Source of the DNA: Membranipora membranacea | Lineage: Eukaryota; Bryozoa; Gymnolaemata; Cheilostomatida; Membraniporidae | NCBI GenBank assembly: GCA_914767715.1 | Contig: OU612067.1 | Span: forward strand, 4,030,001-4,094,000 | Reading direction: 5' to 3' | Length of the DNA stretch: 64,000 nt | Shown: one piece after another, positions 62,956-64,000 of the stretch | Numbering within the stretch: position 1 is the stretch's first letter | Layout: each line of letters starts with the position of its first letter | Position numbers and translations under genes: made by a program | Notes under the pieces: generated by a model | Seen by the model: only the letters and a program-made list of their open reading frames with translations | Databases searched by the model: none | Told to the model about the DNA's origin: nothing

Positions 62956-62996
62956 TGACGTCATATGACGACAATTCATGTCACCCCGACCTTCAG

Positions 62997-63002
62997 AATA
63001 AA
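62997..63002 (+). terminator. Polyadenylation signal of the myosin light chain gene
   Basis: AATAAA 42 nt after the TAA stop codon, giving a very short 3' UTR if used. Confidence 0.7.
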
Positions 63003-64000
63003 AAATATATTCTATTTATGGTTAAAATATAATGAAGTGTTTTGCTACACCTTCTCATTCCAACTTTTACTATACAAAAAAACTTTATAGGCTGAGATTG
63101 AACTGTTTGCACGCAAGCAATATGATATTCCTGTAAAATTTATTTTTCAAACATTTTGAATTTTCATCTGTCAACTTTTCATCTGTCAACTATTCCTACA
63201 ATTCTTCTGCATTTAGTTAGATTTTTTTCAAAAAACAAATAAGAAACATAGAAGGTAATTTTTTAATACAACATTCTAACATCCAGCTAGTCCTTTGTCA
63301 TTTCTATATCGATACGTTATATTTTTTGAAGCACAGCCCCTATCCGAATTATAGCAATAAAAGTTAACCACAAAGTAAAATTGTCTCATAAACTAACCCC
63401 AATCATGAAATTAGAGATCCAATTATCATTGCACAGAATGGCTGATAATGGGAGCAGAACATAGTAGTCATGATTATACATGCAATTCACCACAAAATTG
63501 ATCTCCAATCCCTGATCATCATGACATAAATTCTGAACCTAACCGTCACAGAAGATATGTCAATCTATGTAAGGACAAGAGATTTGATGTACCGCTGAGG
63601 AAGGCTCTCAAAGAAATAAAGTCATTTGCCCTACTTAGATTTTTTTCTTTATATTTGTTGATTCATCATCTCAAAACAGATTACAGAAAAACAAACTATA
63701 AGTTAGGACATACTGTTGATTACGGGTAATATTCCCGAACCAACTTGATATTACTTAACGCCCTTCGCACTGAAAGCGTATATGCAGTAAACCAATGCAC
63801 TTCTGGAAATAAGATGCGCTGATTTTATTTCACATGTTCATCCATGACGACTAGCCCCAAATCCCACAAAGATTGTAACATCAAGCTGTTATCTTCTCTA
63901 TGCAACAGACTATTGGTGTTAGCAGGTTACAGATTTCCAGCATTCGCCTCATCAGCCCTGACGATGGTTGTGTAATAAGCATATTTTCTTGATATGCCAT
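63003..64000. other. Intergenic, nothing recognised
   Basis: AT-rich DNA after the myosin light chain gene to the window end. A tandem pair of catctgtcaacttttcatct-type words occurs near 63165-63190. No further gene was recognised. Confidence 0.4.

Overview
The window is nuclear DNA from an animal, probably a non-vertebrate. It is AT-rich, its genes carry GT-AG introns, and it encodes animal housekeeping proteins: gamma-COP, NEDD1, an MBD4-type glycosylase and a myosin essential light chain. It is also full of decayed retrotransposons (DIRS, several LINEs) and foldback repeats. The phylum cannot be fixed from the sequence alone. All gene models below were spliced by eye; every model has canonical GT-AG introns and a reading frame that stays open through all exons.

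Layout. Bases 1-14.8 kb are a transposon graveyard: a duplicated 480-bp repeat with a Cys-rich coding relic, one decayed carboxylesterase exon, a 97-bp perfect inverted repeat, a broken DIRS-type element, an inverted pair of about 840-bp repeats, and at least four LINE remnants in both orientations. 14.8-31.5 kb holds two divergently transcribed paralogous secreted carboxylesterase genes (minus 14832-19294, plus 26776-31535), each with nine exons and matching intron phases. About 7.5 kb of tandem, foldback and G-rich repeats lie between them. 33.9-35.8 kb is an MBD4-like DNA glycosylase gene (minus). 36.6-38.5 kb is a very homogeneous minisatellite of 79 units of 25 bp, placed between the divergent MBD4-like and NEDD1 genes. 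39.3-47.5 kb is NEDD1 (plus, 14 exons). 48.6-56.2 kb is coatomer gamma (minus, 14 exons), tail-to-tail with NEDD1. 56.6-63.0 kb is a myosin essential light chain (plus, 5 coding exons), head-to-head with coatomer gamma across 411 bp.

Function. The four housekeeping genes (base-excision repair, centrosomal gamma-tubulin recruitment, COPI vesicle coat, myosin) are not a pathway; they are neighbours that partly share regulatory DNA. The esterases are a local duplication family of at least three members, one of them dead. The most unusual feature is the 25-bp minisatellite: most unit junctions contain a perfect GGTCAnnnTGACC palindrome, the core of an estrogen-response-type nuclear-receptor site, and every unit carries two CpGs.
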